Below the pieces are notes generated by a model. It was given only the letters and a program-made list of their open reading frames with translations. It was not told the origin of the DNA and did no database searches. Made by a program: the position numbers and the translations under genes. 64,000 nucleotides of DNA, taken from positions 167,024-231,023 of the forward strand of contig NZ_JAATVW010000007.1 in the NCBI RefSeq assembly GCF_011947225.1. The letters run 5' to 3'. Origin of the DNA: Planosporangium flavigriseum (lineage in GTDB: Bacteria > Actinomycetota > Actinomycetes > Mycobacteriales > Micromonosporaceae). Positions 49,246-58,378 of the stretch are shown in pieces (positions within the stretch are counted from its first letter, which is position 1; every line of letters begins with the position of its first letter).

Positions 49246-52124
49246 CCGTCGTCGACGAGCGCCCCGCTGCCGCACCGATTGGTCTGTCTCGGGGGCACAT
49301 CCTCGCGGCGGTCGCCGGGCACTGCACCGCCGCGTTCGCCGCTCTCGGCCTGCCGCCGTACCTCCCGGCGATTCTGCCCGCCCTCGGCGACCCGCACGCG
49401 CGGTGGGCCGGTGCCCTGTATGTGATCCCGACCGCGGCGACGGCGGTGTCCGCGCCGCTGTGGGGGCGGCTCGCCGACCGGTTCGGCCGCCGCCGGCTGC
49501 TGATCCGCGCCCAACTCGGCCTCGCGTGCGCGTTCTGGCTGGCCGGGCAGGCCGGCAGCGTCTGGCAACTGGCCGCCGCGCTCGCCCTGCAGGGGCTGCT
49601 CGGCGGGACGTTCGCCGCCACCGGCGCCTACCTTGCGACCGGGCTGTCCGGTGCGCCGCTGGCCAGGGCGCTGACGCTCGCGCAGGCGTCGGCCCGGCTC
49701 GCACTCGCCGCCGCCCCGACCGCCGCCGGCCTGCTCGCCGGCCACGTCCCCGCCCAGCGGCTGTACACGTACGCGGCGCTGCTGCCGCTGCTCGCAACCG
49801 CGTTGACACTGCTGCTGCCCGAACCGGGCTCGCCGGCCGCACCTCGGGCGCCGGCTCCGGTTGCTGGCGGAGTCAGCCTGCGGTTCGTGTGCGCCGCGGA
49901 AGCCGCGTTCGTCCTGGCCACCGTCGTCACGTTCCCGTATCTGCTGCCCGTGGTCTCGGCGGTCGCGCCCGGCGCCCCGGCAGCAGCCGGCGGCGTCCTG
50001 TTCGCGCTGCCACACGTCATCTACCTGGTCGCCGCCGCGCAGGCGCTGCGGTTGCTGCGCGAGCGCCCGGTGACCGGCCTCGGCGCCGGGTTCGCGCTCG
50101 CAGCAGCCGGCGCCGCGGCGCACCCGGTGGCCGTGGCCGCCGGCTCGATGCCGGTCCTCGTCGCCGGCCGGGCGGTGCTCGGCGCCGGGCTCACCGCCGG
50201 CCTCGTCTCGCTCAGCCTGCTCACCGCCCGGGCCGCCGCGACCGCCCGGCCCGGCCTCCTGTTCGGCACCGTCGAGGCGTGGTCCAAGGCGGGTGCGGTC
50301 ACCGCCGGTCTGGGCGCCTCCCTGCTCGCCGGGCTTGCCGGTCCGGCCGCACCGGCCGTGGCCGGCGCCGCCGTCGCCGCCACCGCCGCCGTCCTGCTGT
50401 TGCGAACCCGTACTGTTCAGGAGCTCTCGATGACACCTTTGCCCACAGTGGATGGACGCCGCACCACGGCCGACGAGGCCGCCAGCCACACCCTGCTCGG
50501 CTGTCTCACCCGCGAGCTCGCCGGCCCGGAGGGCCAGCTCGCGCTCACCGACGACGACCGGCTGATGGTCCGCCTGCCACGGCAGGGCGCGCTGCTCCGG
50601 GTCGCGGTCGCCCGCCGCTCTACCGTCGGCGCGCACCGCTTCACCGGCCCGGTGCACCGGCTCACCGCGTCCGGTTGGCAGGTGATCGACACGCCGGCGC
50701 TCGCCGCCCTCGTCGCCGCCGAACTCGAGCTGCGCACCGGAGTTCCGAACGAGGAGTTTGTCGACCAGGTCACCGCCAGCCGGGATGCCCTGGCGCGGGT
50801 ACTGCGCCACCGGCCAGCCGGCGACCCGCACCGCATCGCCGACCCGGCAGCCGCCCGCTACGTCGCGTCCGAACAGGCCCTCGTGTACGGCCACCCGCGC
50901 CACCCCGCGCCGAAGTGGCGTACCGGCGACGCGGACGCCTGGGACAGCTACGCGCCGGAGTTGCGCACCGCATTCCCGCTGCGGTGGGTCGGCGCGCCGC
51001 GGGAACTCATCGACGAGGACAGCGTCGACGGCACCGGTTTCTCCGCGCACCTGCGGCTCGCCCCGCCTGACGCGCCGTCCGGGTACGTCGCGCTGCCGGT
51101 CCACCCGTGGCAGTGGCGGATGCTGGCCCGGGCCGAGATCGCGCCCCGGGTCGCCCGGGCGCTGGCCGACGGCACCCTGGTCGACCTCGGCGAGGCCGGC
51201 CCGCCCGTGGTGCCCACCGCGAGCGTGCGGACCCTGTATTCACCCGAGGCCGACGTCTTCGTCAAGACCAGCCTGCACGTCCGGATCACCAACTGCCTGC
51301 GCAAGAACGCGCGCTATGAACTGCCCGGCGCGGTACACCTGACCCGGCTGCTCGCGCCGGTGGCCGCCCGGTGCGCCGCGGACCTGGGGGAGCGGTTCGC
51401 GCTGCTGCCCGAGCCGGCATACCGCACCGTCAACCTCGGTACTGATGGGGCGGAGGCGCTCGGCGTCATCGTGCGTACCGGTCTGGGCGCCCACCTGCGG
51501 CCCGGTCAGGTACCCCTGCTGGCAGGCGCGTTGGCCACCGCCGACCCGCACACCGGGATCGGCGCGGTGCTGGGCGACGCCGACCCGGCCGGCTGGTGGC
51601 GCGCGTACCTGGAGCTGCTCGTACCCACGGTGCTGCGGCTCTGGGCCGAGCATGGCGTGGTGCTCGAACCGCATCTGCAGAACGTCCTCGTCGTCGTCGA
51701 CCCCGACGGCTGGCCGGTCCGCGTGCTGCTGCGTGACCTGGAAGGCACCAAGCTCGTCACCGACCGGCACGCGGCTACCCTCGCCGCCCTACCGCCGGAG
51801 GTGGCAGCCGCCGTCGGGTACGACCCGGAACGCGCCTGGCATCGGGTCGCGTACTGCCTGTTCGTCAACCACCTGGTCGAGCTGGCCGGTGCCCTGGCCG
51901 ACGCCCGACCGGGCATCGAGCCGCTGCTCTGGGATGTCACCGGGGAGGTGGTCGCCGCCACCGCGGCCGACCTCGGCACCCCGCCACCGCTGCGGGCGCT
52001 GCTGGCCGGCGTGCCGCTGCCGGCCAAGGCCAACCTGCTGGTGCGCTGGGAACGCCGCGCCGACCGGCACTCCGGGTACGTCCCGTTCCCGAACCCGCTC
52101 GGCGTCCCGCTGGAGGTCCAGTGA
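49242..52124 (+). CDS. MFS exporter fused to an NIS synthetase (PvsC-PvsD-like)
   Basis: One open frame of 960 residues from GTG 49242. Residues 1-390 are a 12-helix MFS transporter with motif A (GRLADRFGRRR) between helices 2 and 3. With no stop, the frame continues into a complete IucA/IucC synthetase (about 400-960) with GHPRHPAPKWRTG, VPTASVRTLYSP, KTSLHVRITNCLRK and HGVVLEPHLQN. An ATG at 50430 (Met397) has AGGAG six bases upstream, so a free 564-residue synthetase may also be made. In vibrioferrin operons PvsC and PvsD are separate. Both ends of an MFS protein are cytoplasmic, so the synthetase would sit at the exporter mouth. Confidence 0.88.
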   Translation: MTVVDERPAAAPIGLSRGHILAAVAGHCTAAFAALGLPPYLPAILPALGDPHARWAGALYVIPTAATAVSAPLWGRLADRFGRRRLLIRAQLGLACAFWLAGQAGSVWQLAAALALQGLLGGTFAATGAYLATGLSGAPLARALTLAQASARLALAAAPTAAGLLAGHVPAQRLYTYAALLPLLATALTLLLPEPGSPAAPRAPAPVAGGVSLRFVCAAEAAFVLATVVTFPYLLPVVSAVAPGAPAAAGGVLFALPHVIYLVAAAQALRLLRERPVTGLGAGFALAAAGAAAHPVAVAAGSMPVLVAGRAVLGAGLTAGLVSLSLLTARAAATARPGLLFGTVEAWSKAGAVTAGLGASLLAGLAGPAAPAVAGAAVAATAAVLLLRTRTVQELSMTPLPTVDGRRTTADEAASHTLLGCLTRELAGPEGQLALTDDDRLMVRLPRQGALLRVAVARRSTVGAHRFTGPVHRLTASGWQVIDTPALAALVAAELELRTGVPNEEFVDQVTASRDALARVLRHRPAGDPHRIADPAAARYVASEQALVYGHPRHPAPKWRTGDADAWDSYAPELRTAFPLRWVGAPRELIDEDSVDGTGFSAHLRLAPPDAPSGYVALPVHPWQWRMLARAEIAPRVARALADGTLVDLGEAGPPVVPTASVRTLYSPEADVFVKTSLHVRITNCLRKNARYELPGAVHLTRLLAPVAARCAADLGERFALLPEPAYRTVNLGTDGAEALGVIVRTGLGAHLRPGQVPLLAGALATADPHTGIGAVLGDADPAGWWRAYLELLVPTVLRLWAEHGVVLEPHLQNVLVVVDPDGWPVRVLLRDLEGTKLVTDRHAATLAALPPEVAAAVGYDPERAWHRVAYCLFVNHLVELAGALADARPGIEPLLWDVTGEVVAATAADLGTPPPLRALLAGVPLPAKANLLVRWERRADRHSGYVPFPNPLGVPLEVQ
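50419..50432 (+). promoter_or_regulatory. Internal ribosome site and ATG inside the MFS-NIS frame
   Basis: AGGAG (50419-50423), six bases, ATG (50430-50432), in frame with the surrounding gene and exactly at the domain border. It decides whether synthetase is also made alone. Confidence 0.6.
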
Positions 52125-53302
52125 TCACCTCGGCGGTCCGCGCCGAAGCTCTCGCCGTCGACGGCCCGACGTACCTGTACGACCTGGGCCACCTCGACGC
52201 CCACGTCGCGGCGATCCGGGCCGCCCTGCCGTCGCAGGTCGAGCTTTTGTACGCGATGAAGGCCAACCCCGATCCCGCGCTGCTCGGCATCGTCGCCCGG
52301 CACACCGGCGGTATCGAGGTCGCGAGCGGCGGCGAACTGGCCCACCTGGCTCGTACGCTGCCCGGCACACCGGCCGCGGCGTTCGGCGGGCCGGGCAAGA
52401 CCGACGCTGAGATCGCGGAGGCGCTCGCCGCCGGGGTGCGCCGGTTCCACGTCGAGAGCCCGTGGGAACTGCACCGGCTCGACGGGCTCGCCCGGGCGGC
52501 CGGCCGCGTCGCGGACGTGTTGCTGCGGGTGAACCTACCGGTCTCTGCTCCTGGTGGCGCGGCCCTGATGATGGGCGGGCGTCCGTCGCCCTTCGGCATG
52601 GACCCGGCCGACGCCGACGACTGCGCCCGGCGGATACCTGACTTGTCCGGCGTGCGGTTGCGTGGGGTACACGCGCACCTGGCCAGCGGCCTCGACGCAG
52701 CCGGCGCGGGAGTCGTCGCCCGGACGATCGTTGAGTGGGCGCTACGCTTCGCCGCCGATGTTGGCCTCACCGCCACGGAGGTCAACATCGGTGGCGGTAT
52801 GGCCGTCGACTACGCCCGGCCGGACAGCCGGTTCGACTGGGTCATGTATGGGGCCACCCTGCGTCGGCTGCTCGACGCCCAGGCGGCCCGCACCCTGCGG
52901 ATCGAACCCGGCCGAGCGGTCACCGCCTACTCCGGCTGGTACGCCACCCGCGTTCTCGACCTCAAACGCAGCCACGGCGAGTGGTTCGCGATCGTCGCCG
53001 GCGGCACCCACCACCTGCGTACCCCGGCCGCCAAGGGCCACAGCCAGCCGTTGGTCGCGCTGCCCGGTGGCGGGGCTCCGGTCGCCGATGGCGCTCCGGT
53101 CACCGTCGTCGGCCAGTTGTGCACCCCGAAGGACGTCCTCGCCCGCCGCGTCCCGGTCCGGCTCGCGATCGGCGACGTGGTCGTCTTCGCTATGGCCGGC
53201 GCGTACGCCTGGAACATCAGCCACCAAAATTTCCTCATGCACCCGCCCCCGGCGGTGCGGCATCTTGCCGGCTCGACAGATCACCTACCGTCGGTAACGT
53301 GA
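52121..53302 (+). CDS. PLP-dependent decarboxylase (fold III), PvsE-like
   Basis: 393 residues from GTG 52121 (GTGA overlap). PLP-binding Lys47 is in LLYAMKANPDP, phosphate contact in VNIGGGMAVDY, and RIEPGRAV is typical of DAP/ornithine decarboxylase relatives. The C-terminal QLCTPKDVLARR corresponds to the CDxxD-type active-site loop, here with CTPKD. In vibrioferrin biosynthesis PvsE decarboxylates a citryl-serine intermediate to the ethanolamine form. The same reaction is likely here, given the neighbours. Confidence 0.9.
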   Translation: MITSAVRAEALAVDGPTYLYDLGHLDAHVAAIRAALPSQVELLYAMKANPDPALLGIVARHTGGIEVASGGELAHLARTLPGTPAAAFGGPGKTDAEIAEALAAGVRRFHVESPWELHRLDGLARAAGRVADVLLRVNLPVSAPGGAALMMGGRPSPFGMDPADADDCARRIPDLSGVRLRGVHAHLASGLDAAGAGVVARTIVEWALRFAADVGLTATEVNIGGGMAVDYARPDSRFDWVMYGATLRRLLDAQAARTLRIEPGRAVTAYSGWYATRVLDLKRSHGEWFAIVAGGTHHLRTPAAKGHSQPLVALPGGGAPVADGAPVTVVGQLCTPKDVLARRVPVRLAIGDVVVFAMAGAYAWNISHQNFLMHPPPAVRHLAGSTDHLPSVT

Positions 53303-54228
53303 GTTCAGCGCACGGACACCATCACCACCCCGGCCCGGTCACCGCGACCGGGCAGCACCGCAACGCCCTGATCGGCGTACTGGTGATCTCCGCCGTCATC
53401 TTCGTGGTCCAGGTGGTGGGCGGCCTCCTGTCCGGCAGCCTCGCGCTGCTCGCCGACGCCGGCCACGTCCTCGGCGACGCGGGCGGGGTCGCGCTGGCGC
53501 TCGGCGCCGCGCTGCTGGCCGCCCGGCCCGCCACCGGCCGGCGTACGTTCGGCTGGGCCCGCGCGGAGATCCTCGCCGCCGCCGCCAACGGGCTCGTCCT
53601 CGCCGGCATGGGCATCTACGTGCTGGTCGAAGGGGTGCGGCGGCTGTTCCACCCGTCCGGCGTCGAGGCCGGCGGGATGGCGCTGTTCGCGATCATCGGC
53701 CTGATCGGCAACATCGTCGGGATGGCCCTGCTGTACCGGGGCCGCGAGGCCAGCCTCAACCTGCGTGGAGCGTTCCTGGAGGTCGCCACCGACACCGCCG
53801 CCTCGGTCGGCGTGCTCGTCGCCGCCGCCGTCATCGCGACGACCGGATTCACCCGTGCCGACGCCATCGTGTCCGTCCTCATCGGCCTGATCATCGCGCC
53901 CCGCGCCCTGCAACTGCTGCGCAGCGCCGTCAACGTCCTGCTCGAAGCCGTCCCGGCCGGCATCGACCTGGACGAGATCCGCGCCCACGTCCTCGAGCTC
54001 GACCACGTCCGGGGCGTACACGACCTGCACGTCTACACCATCACCTCGGGCCTGCCGATCCTCACCGCGCACGTGGTGGTCGACGACAGTTGCTTCCACG
54101 ACGGGCATGCTCCGCAACTGCTCGACGCCCTGCAGGGGTGTATCGCAGGGCACTTCGACGTCGAGCACTCCACGTTCCAGCTGGAGCCCGGCAGCCACGT
54201 CGACCACGAACGTCCGGGACACGCGTAG
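53299..54228 (+). CDS. Cation diffusion facilitator (Zn2+/metal efflux)
   Basis: 309 residues from GTG 53299 (GTGA overlap with the decarboxylase). Cytoplasmic N-terminus has HGHHHH. Six helices; the TM2 site is DAGHVLGD, and the TM5 site is EVATD, with Glu where CzcD-like proteins have His, a usual actinobacterial form. The C-terminal CTD (VRGVHDLHVYTITSG) follows. It exports Zn2+ or a related divalent ion. Translational coupling to siderophore genes suggests it removes metal taken up in error, or exports Fe2+/Mn2+. Its stop directly abuts the convergent gene's stop. Confidence 0.9.
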   Translation: MSSAHGHHHHPGPVTATGQHRNALIGVLVISAVIFVVQVVGGLLSGSLALLADAGHVLGDAGGVALALGAALLAARPATGRRTFGWARAEILAAAANGLVLAGMGIYVLVEGVRRLFHPSGVEAGGMALFAIIGLIGNIVGMALLYRGREASLNLRGAFLEVATDTAASVGVLVAAAVIATTGFTRADAIVSVLIGLIIAPRALQLLRSAVNVLLEAVPAGIDLDEIRAHVLELDHVRGVHDLHVYTITSGLPILTAHVVVDDSCFHDGHAPQLLDALQGCIAGHFDVEHSTFQLEPGSHVDHERPGHA

Positions 54229-55485
54229 TTACACGAGCCCAACGTGCACGTCGCCGTCGCTCGGGTCGACGTCGCGAAGCAGGGACGACGGGACGCGGAA
54301 GACGCGGCCGGGCGACGCCGGCCAGGGCAACCGCCTTTGGGCGAGGACCGTTCCGCCCTGGCGCACGGCGACGTGCGGTACCCGCACGAGCTCGTCGGTC
54401 CACAGCAGCAGGCGTCGCCGGGCCGGCGCCGGATCGCCGGGGCGCAGCAGGTTCGGCGCCACCCAGCGGAACGGCTCGTCGGCGGCGATCCGCACACCGC
54501 CCGCCGGCGGCTTGGGGTCGGCGAGCCAGGCGAGGACCTGGTCGGCCACGTGCGCCCCGTCGAGGGCCGCGACATCGGCGGTGTCGACGGCGTGCACGAG
54601 ATTGCCGATGGCGAACACACCGGCGCGGCTGGTGCGCAGGGCGGTGTCCACGACCGGACCTCTTGTGCCGGGATCGATGTCGAGGTCGGCCCACCGGGCC
54701 AACTCGTGATCCGGGATCCAGTCCCCGGTGAGGACGAGTGTGTCGCACTCGACCGTGCGCCGCTGCCCGGTGTCGACGTTCTCGAACTCGACGGCCTGCA
54801 GCCGGCCGTGGCCGATGATCCGCGTGACCCGCGTCCGGGTGGCGACCGGTACGCCCAGGACGGTCCGGCCCGGGAGGTTGAACGCCGCGTACGACTCCGG
54901 TGACGCGTACCGCGTCGTCATCAGAACGGTCCGGCAACCGGCTTCGCGCAGCGTCAGGACCGCCGACCAGCTGACCAGTTCACCGCCGACGACGACGGCC
55001 TTCCTGCCGACCTTCGCGTGGTGGAGGTGGACGAGGTTCTGCAGGTGCCCGGTGGTGTAGACGCCGCGCGGCCGGTCGCCGGGGATGAGGCGGGCGGGGC
55101 GCGGCCGTTCGCGGGCTCCGGTCGCCAGGATGATCGCCGGCGCGTGGACGCGCAGGCGCCCTTGCGGGGTGGTGACCTCGACGGTGTGGTCGTCGACCCA
55201 GTCGGTGACGGTGGCCTCGGTCCGGATGGTCGCTCCGGCCCGCTCGGCGGCGGTGACGAGGTGCCTGGCGTAGGCCGGGCCGCTCATCACGCGGCGAAGG
55301 TCGCGCAGGCCGTACCCGGTGTGGTCGCTGTGCCGGGGGATGCCACCGGCGGTCTTCTCCCGGTCGAGGACGAGGACCTGCCCCGGAACCTTGGGGGCGA
55401 GCGTGCGGGCCGCGGTGAGGCCGGCCGGGCCGCCGCCGATGATGAGGACGTCGGGCGTGCGGACGGGCAGGCTGGGGTCGGTCAT
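54229..55485 (-). CDS. FAD-dependent pyridine nucleotide oxidoreductase (GlpA-operon partner)
   Basis: 418 residues from ATG 55485 (ATGA overlap). FAD site LIIGGGPAGLTAARTLAP at the start, then ILATGAR, second nucleotide motif KAVVVGGELVSWSAVLTL near 165, and GVFAIGNLVHAVDTADV near 300. In many operons such a protein accompanies a GlpA-like enzyme and a small DUF1667 protein. The DUF1667 gene is absent here. A C-terminal part of about 80 residues follows and is unrecognised. It probably passes electrons from the GlpA-like enzyme. Confidence 0.86.
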   Translation of the reverse strand: MTDPSLPVRTPDVLIIGGGPAGLTAARTLAPKVPGQVLVLDREKTAGGIPRHSDHTGYGLRDLRRVMSGPAYARHLVTAAERAGATIRTEATVTDWVDDHTVEVTTPQGRLRVHAPAIILATGARERPRPARLIPGDRPRGVYTTGHLQNLVHLHHAKVGRKAVVVGGELVSWSAVLTLREAGCRTVLMTTRYASPESYAAFNLPGRTVLGVPVATRTRVTRIIGHGRLQAVEFENVDTGQRRTVECDTLVLTGDWIPDHELARWADLDIDPGTRGPVVDTALRTSRAGVFAIGNLVHAVDTADVAALDGAHVADQVLAWLADPKPPAGGVRIAADEPFRWVAPNLLRPGDPAPARRRLLLWTDELVRVPHVAVRQGGTVLAQRRLPWPASPGRVFRVPSSLLRDVDPSDGDVHVGLV

Positions 55486-56951
55486 CGGGTCGCCTCGTTG
55501 CGGGAGTTCGTGAACAGGTCGCTGACCTCGGCGCCGCAGTAGAACCCTTGGCAGCGGCCGTTCATGGCGCGGGTGCGGCGGCGCAGGCCCTCCAGACTCG
55601 CCGGCGGGATCACCGACCGGCACGCGTCGCGGATCTCGCCGGCGGTGACCCGCTCGCAGAAGCACACCACGCTGCCGTACGCGGGGTCGGCCGCGATGAG
55701 GTCGGCCCGCTGGTACGGGCGGGGGAACGCCTCGCCCAGGTTGGGCATCCGGGGCGGGTCGGGAAGTTCGGCCTTCGGGACGAGCGTCAGGCCCGCCTCG
55801 GCGATCAGGTCCCGGACGTACTCGCCGATCGCCATACCGGAGGTCAGGCCGGTCGAGCGGATGCCGCCGACGAGCAGGTACCGCTGGGTCGGGTCGGCCT
55901 GGATGAGGAAGTCGCCGTGGTCGATGGCCGCGCGCAGCCCGGCGTAGCTGGCCGTCACCTCCTCCGCCAGCAGCCGCGGCATCAGGCGCCGGCCCTTGTC
56001 GAGCAGGAACTCGAAGCCGCCTTCGGAGGTGCCGGTGGCCGTCCGGTCGGTGAGGTCCTCGGCGGTCGGGCCGAGCATGACGTTGCCGTAGATCGTCGGG
56101 CTGATCAGGACGCCCTTGCCGACCTTGCTCGGTACCGGCAGCACGATCTTGTCGATCATCGGTCGGGCCAGCTTGTCGTAGACGAGCAGCTCGCCACGCC
56201 GGGGCGTGACCGTGAACCGGTCGTGGCCGAACAACCGGTCGAGCACGTCGGCGCCGAGCCCGGCGGCGTTGACCACCCAGCGCGCCGGTACGTCACCGGC
56301 CGAGGTGTGCAGCGTCGTCGCGTCCTCGGCGACGGTGACCGCCTCGACCCGGTGGTTGCGCAGCAGGCGCACGCCACGGCCGACCGCGTCGGTTGCGAGG
56401 GCCAGGTTGGTGGTCCACGTGCAGATGATCGACTCGTCCGGGACGGTGAGACCGCCGAGCGCGCCCTCGCCGAGTGCGGCCACCTGCCGGTACACCTCGG
56501 CGGCGTCGACGATCTCGCAGTGCTCGTACCCGTTGGCCCGGGCCTTCTCCGCGAGGCTCGGCAGCGCGTCGAACTCCTCGGGGGTCCAGGCGACCAGCAG
56601 GGCCCCGGTGCGCTCCACCGGGATTCCGGTCCGCTTCGCGTACTCGCCCAGCAGGTGATAGCCCCGGCGGACCAGGCGCGACTCCAGGGTGCCCGGCTTG
56701 GCGTCGAAGCCGGTGTGCAGGATCGCCGTGTTGGCTTTGCTGGTGCCGTCGCCGACGTCGTCGCGGGCCTCGACCAGGGCGATGGACAGTTCGTAGCCGG
56801 CCAGTTCGCGGGCGATCGCGGCGCCGACGATGCCGCCGCCGACGACGGCGACGTCGAATGGCTGGCTGGTCGACCCGGCGCTGTTTCCTGACCCGGCGTT
56901 GTTGGATGGCCCGGCGTTGTTGGCTGACCCGGTGGCCTCCGGGTGGCTCAT
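55482..56951 (-). CDS. GlpA-like FAD glycerol-3-phosphate/polyol-phosphate dehydrogenase
   Basis: 489 residues. The first 33 residues are an Asn/Gly/Ser-rich tail of repeats (NNAGPSNNAGSGNSAG) from short DNA repeats. FAD motif VAVVGGGIVGAAIARELAG follows, then the DAO-type core. The C-terminal CFCERVTAGEI and MNGRCQGFYC form a BFD-like [2Fe-2S] site, as in anaerobic-type GlpA. No membrane anchor is visible. The gene follows the FGGY kinase by five bases, so it likely oxidises the phosphorylated product of that kinase. Confidence 0.88.
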   Translation of the reverse strand: MSHPEATGSANNAGPSNNAGSGNSAGSTSQPFDVAVVGGGIVGAAIARELAGYELSIALVEARDDVGDGTSKANTAILHTGFDAKPGTLESRLVRRGYHLLGEYAKRTGIPVERTGALLVAWTPEEFDALPSLAEKARANGYEHCEIVDAAEVYRQVAALGEGALGGLTVPDESIICTWTTNLALATDAVGRGVRLLRNHRVEAVTVAEDATTLHTSAGDVPARWVVNAAGLGADVLDRLFGHDRFTVTPRRGELLVYDKLARPMIDKIVLPVPSKVGKGVLISPTIYGNVMLGPTAEDLTDRTATGTSEGGFEFLLDKGRRLMPRLLAEEVTASYAGLRAAIDHGDFLIQADPTQRYLLVGGIRSTGLTSGMAIGEYVRDLIAEAGLTLVPKAELPDPPRMPNLGEAFPRPYQRADLIAADPAYGSVVCFCERVTAGEIRDACRSVIPPASLEGLRRRTRAMNGRCQGFYCGAEVSDLFTNSRNEATR

Positions 56952-56956
56952 GGTGG

Positions 56957-58378
56957 TTACTCCTGAGGTAGGGCGGCGGCGACGGCGGCACGCCAGCGGG
57001 CGCGGTGCTCTGACGCTCGGTCGAGCGACCACGCCGGTTCGTACGTTGTTTCGGGCACCCAGGCGGGGACGGCTTCGGCGACGGTGAGCTGCGGGTGTAC
57101 CGACAGCCGGGCCAGGGTGGCCGCGCCGAGCGCGGTGGCGTGCGTCGACGGGTAGACGTCGATCGGGATCTGCATGAGGTCGGCGGTGGCCTGCATCAGC
57201 GTCCGGCTCCGGGTGAGGCCGCCGTCGACGCGCAGCCGGGTAAGCGGCTGTCCCAGATCCTTCTCCACCAGCGCCCCGATCTCGGCGACCTGCGCGGCGA
57301 TGCCCTGCAGGACGGCGAGGACGAGATGCTCCGGCCGGGTGGACAGGGTCATTCCGGTGAAGGTGGCGGTGGCGTCCGGGCGCCACCACGGTGCGGCGAG
57401 GCCGGCCAGCGACGGTACACACAGGACACCCTGCGGGTCTGCCGCGGCGACCCGGTCCAGGTCCGCGGCCGACCCGACGAAACCGAGATCCTGCAGCCAG
57501 CGCACGGCCGAGGCCGCCGTGTAGACCTGGCCGTCGACGCAGTACGGCGTCTCGCCGCGGGCGCGCCACGCCACCGACGTGGTCAGCCCGGAGGTCGAGC
57601 GGACCGCGGTAGGCCCGGTGTTGGCGAGCAGGAACGCCCCCGTACCGAACGTGCACTTGGCCGTGCCCGGCTCGAGGCAGCTCTCGGCCAGCAGCGCGGC
57701 CTGCTGGTCCACGACGAGCCCGCCGACCTTCATGGTCGAGCCGAAGGCGGTCGTGGAGCCCACGATCTCGTCGCAGGCGACGATCCGGGGGAGCGCCTCC
57801 CCGGCGAGGCCGAACAGGTCGAGCAGTTCCGGATCCCAGTCGACCGCGTCGAGATCGAGCAGCAGGGAGCGGCTGGCGGTGGAGACGTCGGTGACGAACT
57901 CGCCGGTGAGCCGGTGGACCAGCCACGTGTCGGTGGTCGTCACCACGCCGTCGGCGGTGACGTTGCGGCGCAGCCACGCCATCTTCGGCGCGGAGAAGTA
58001 CGGGTCGAGCACCAGGCCGGTTTTTTGAGCCACCGAGTCGCGGTGCGTGGACAGCTCCGCGCACAACGGCTCGGCGCGCCGGTCCTGCCAGACGATCGCC
58101 GGCGACAGCGGCTGTCCGGTACGCGGGTCCCAGGCGAGGACGGTCTCGCCCTGGTTGGCGATCGAGACCGCCTCGACCGGCCGGCCGGCGAGCGCGATGG
58201 CTCGCCGGCCGGCGTCGAGGACCGAGGCCAGCAGGTCCGCAGGCTCCTGCTCGACGCCACCACCCGGAAGGTATGCCGGGCGGACGGTTTCCTCCGCTAT
58301 CGACAGGACCTTTCCGGCCTGGTCGACGACGATCGCCTTCGTGCCCGAGGTGCCCTGGTCGATGGCCAGTACGGTCAC
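56957..58378 (-). CDS. FGGY-family carbohydrate kinase (glycerol kinase-like)
   Basis: 473 residues from GTG 58378 (GTGA overlap with the permease). LAIDQGTSGTKAIVVD is phosphate 1, CTFGTGAFLL phosphate 2, and LRVDGGLTRSRTLMQATADL the adenosine region. Typical glycerol kinases are about 500 residues and have ALDQGT, so this is a relative. The substrate could be glycerol or another small polyol. The neighbour GlpA-like enzyme supports a polyol phosphate as product. Confidence 0.9.
   Translation of the reverse strand: MTVLAIDQGTSGTKAIVVDQAGKVLSIAEETVRPAYLPGGGVEQEPADLLASVLDAGRRAIALAGRPVEAVSIANQGETVLAWDPRTGQPLSPAIVWQDRRAEPLCAELSTHRDSVAQKTGLVLDPYFSAPKMAWLRRNVTADGVVTTTDTWLVHRLTGEFVTDVSTASRSLLLDLDAVDWDPELLDLFGLAGEALPRIVACDEIVGSTTAFGSTMKVGGLVVDQQAALLAESCLEPGTAKCTFGTGAFLLANTGPTAVRSTSGLTTSVAWRARGETPYCVDGQVYTAASAVRWLQDLGFVGSAADLDRVAAADPQGVLCVPSLAGLAAPWWRPDATATFTGMTLSTRPEHLVLAVLQGIAAQVAEIGALVEKDLGQPLTRLRVDGGLTRSRTLMQATADLMQIPIDVYPSTHATALGAATLARLSVHPQLTVAEAVPAWVPETTYEPAWSLDRASEHRARWRAAVAAALPQE

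Noticed and set aside
46400..53302. Aerobactin, desferrioxamine or staphyloferrin B cluster
   Set aside because: No lysine or diamine monooxygenase/acetylase (aerobactin, desferrioxamine) and no SbnA/SbnB-like diaminopropionate genes; the ATP-grasp first gene fits the pvs type better.
56952..58064. Extension of the GlpA-like frame into the kinase region
   Set aside because: The FGGY kinase in another frame has all family motifs; the ATG at 56951 gives a normal GlpA-like start.
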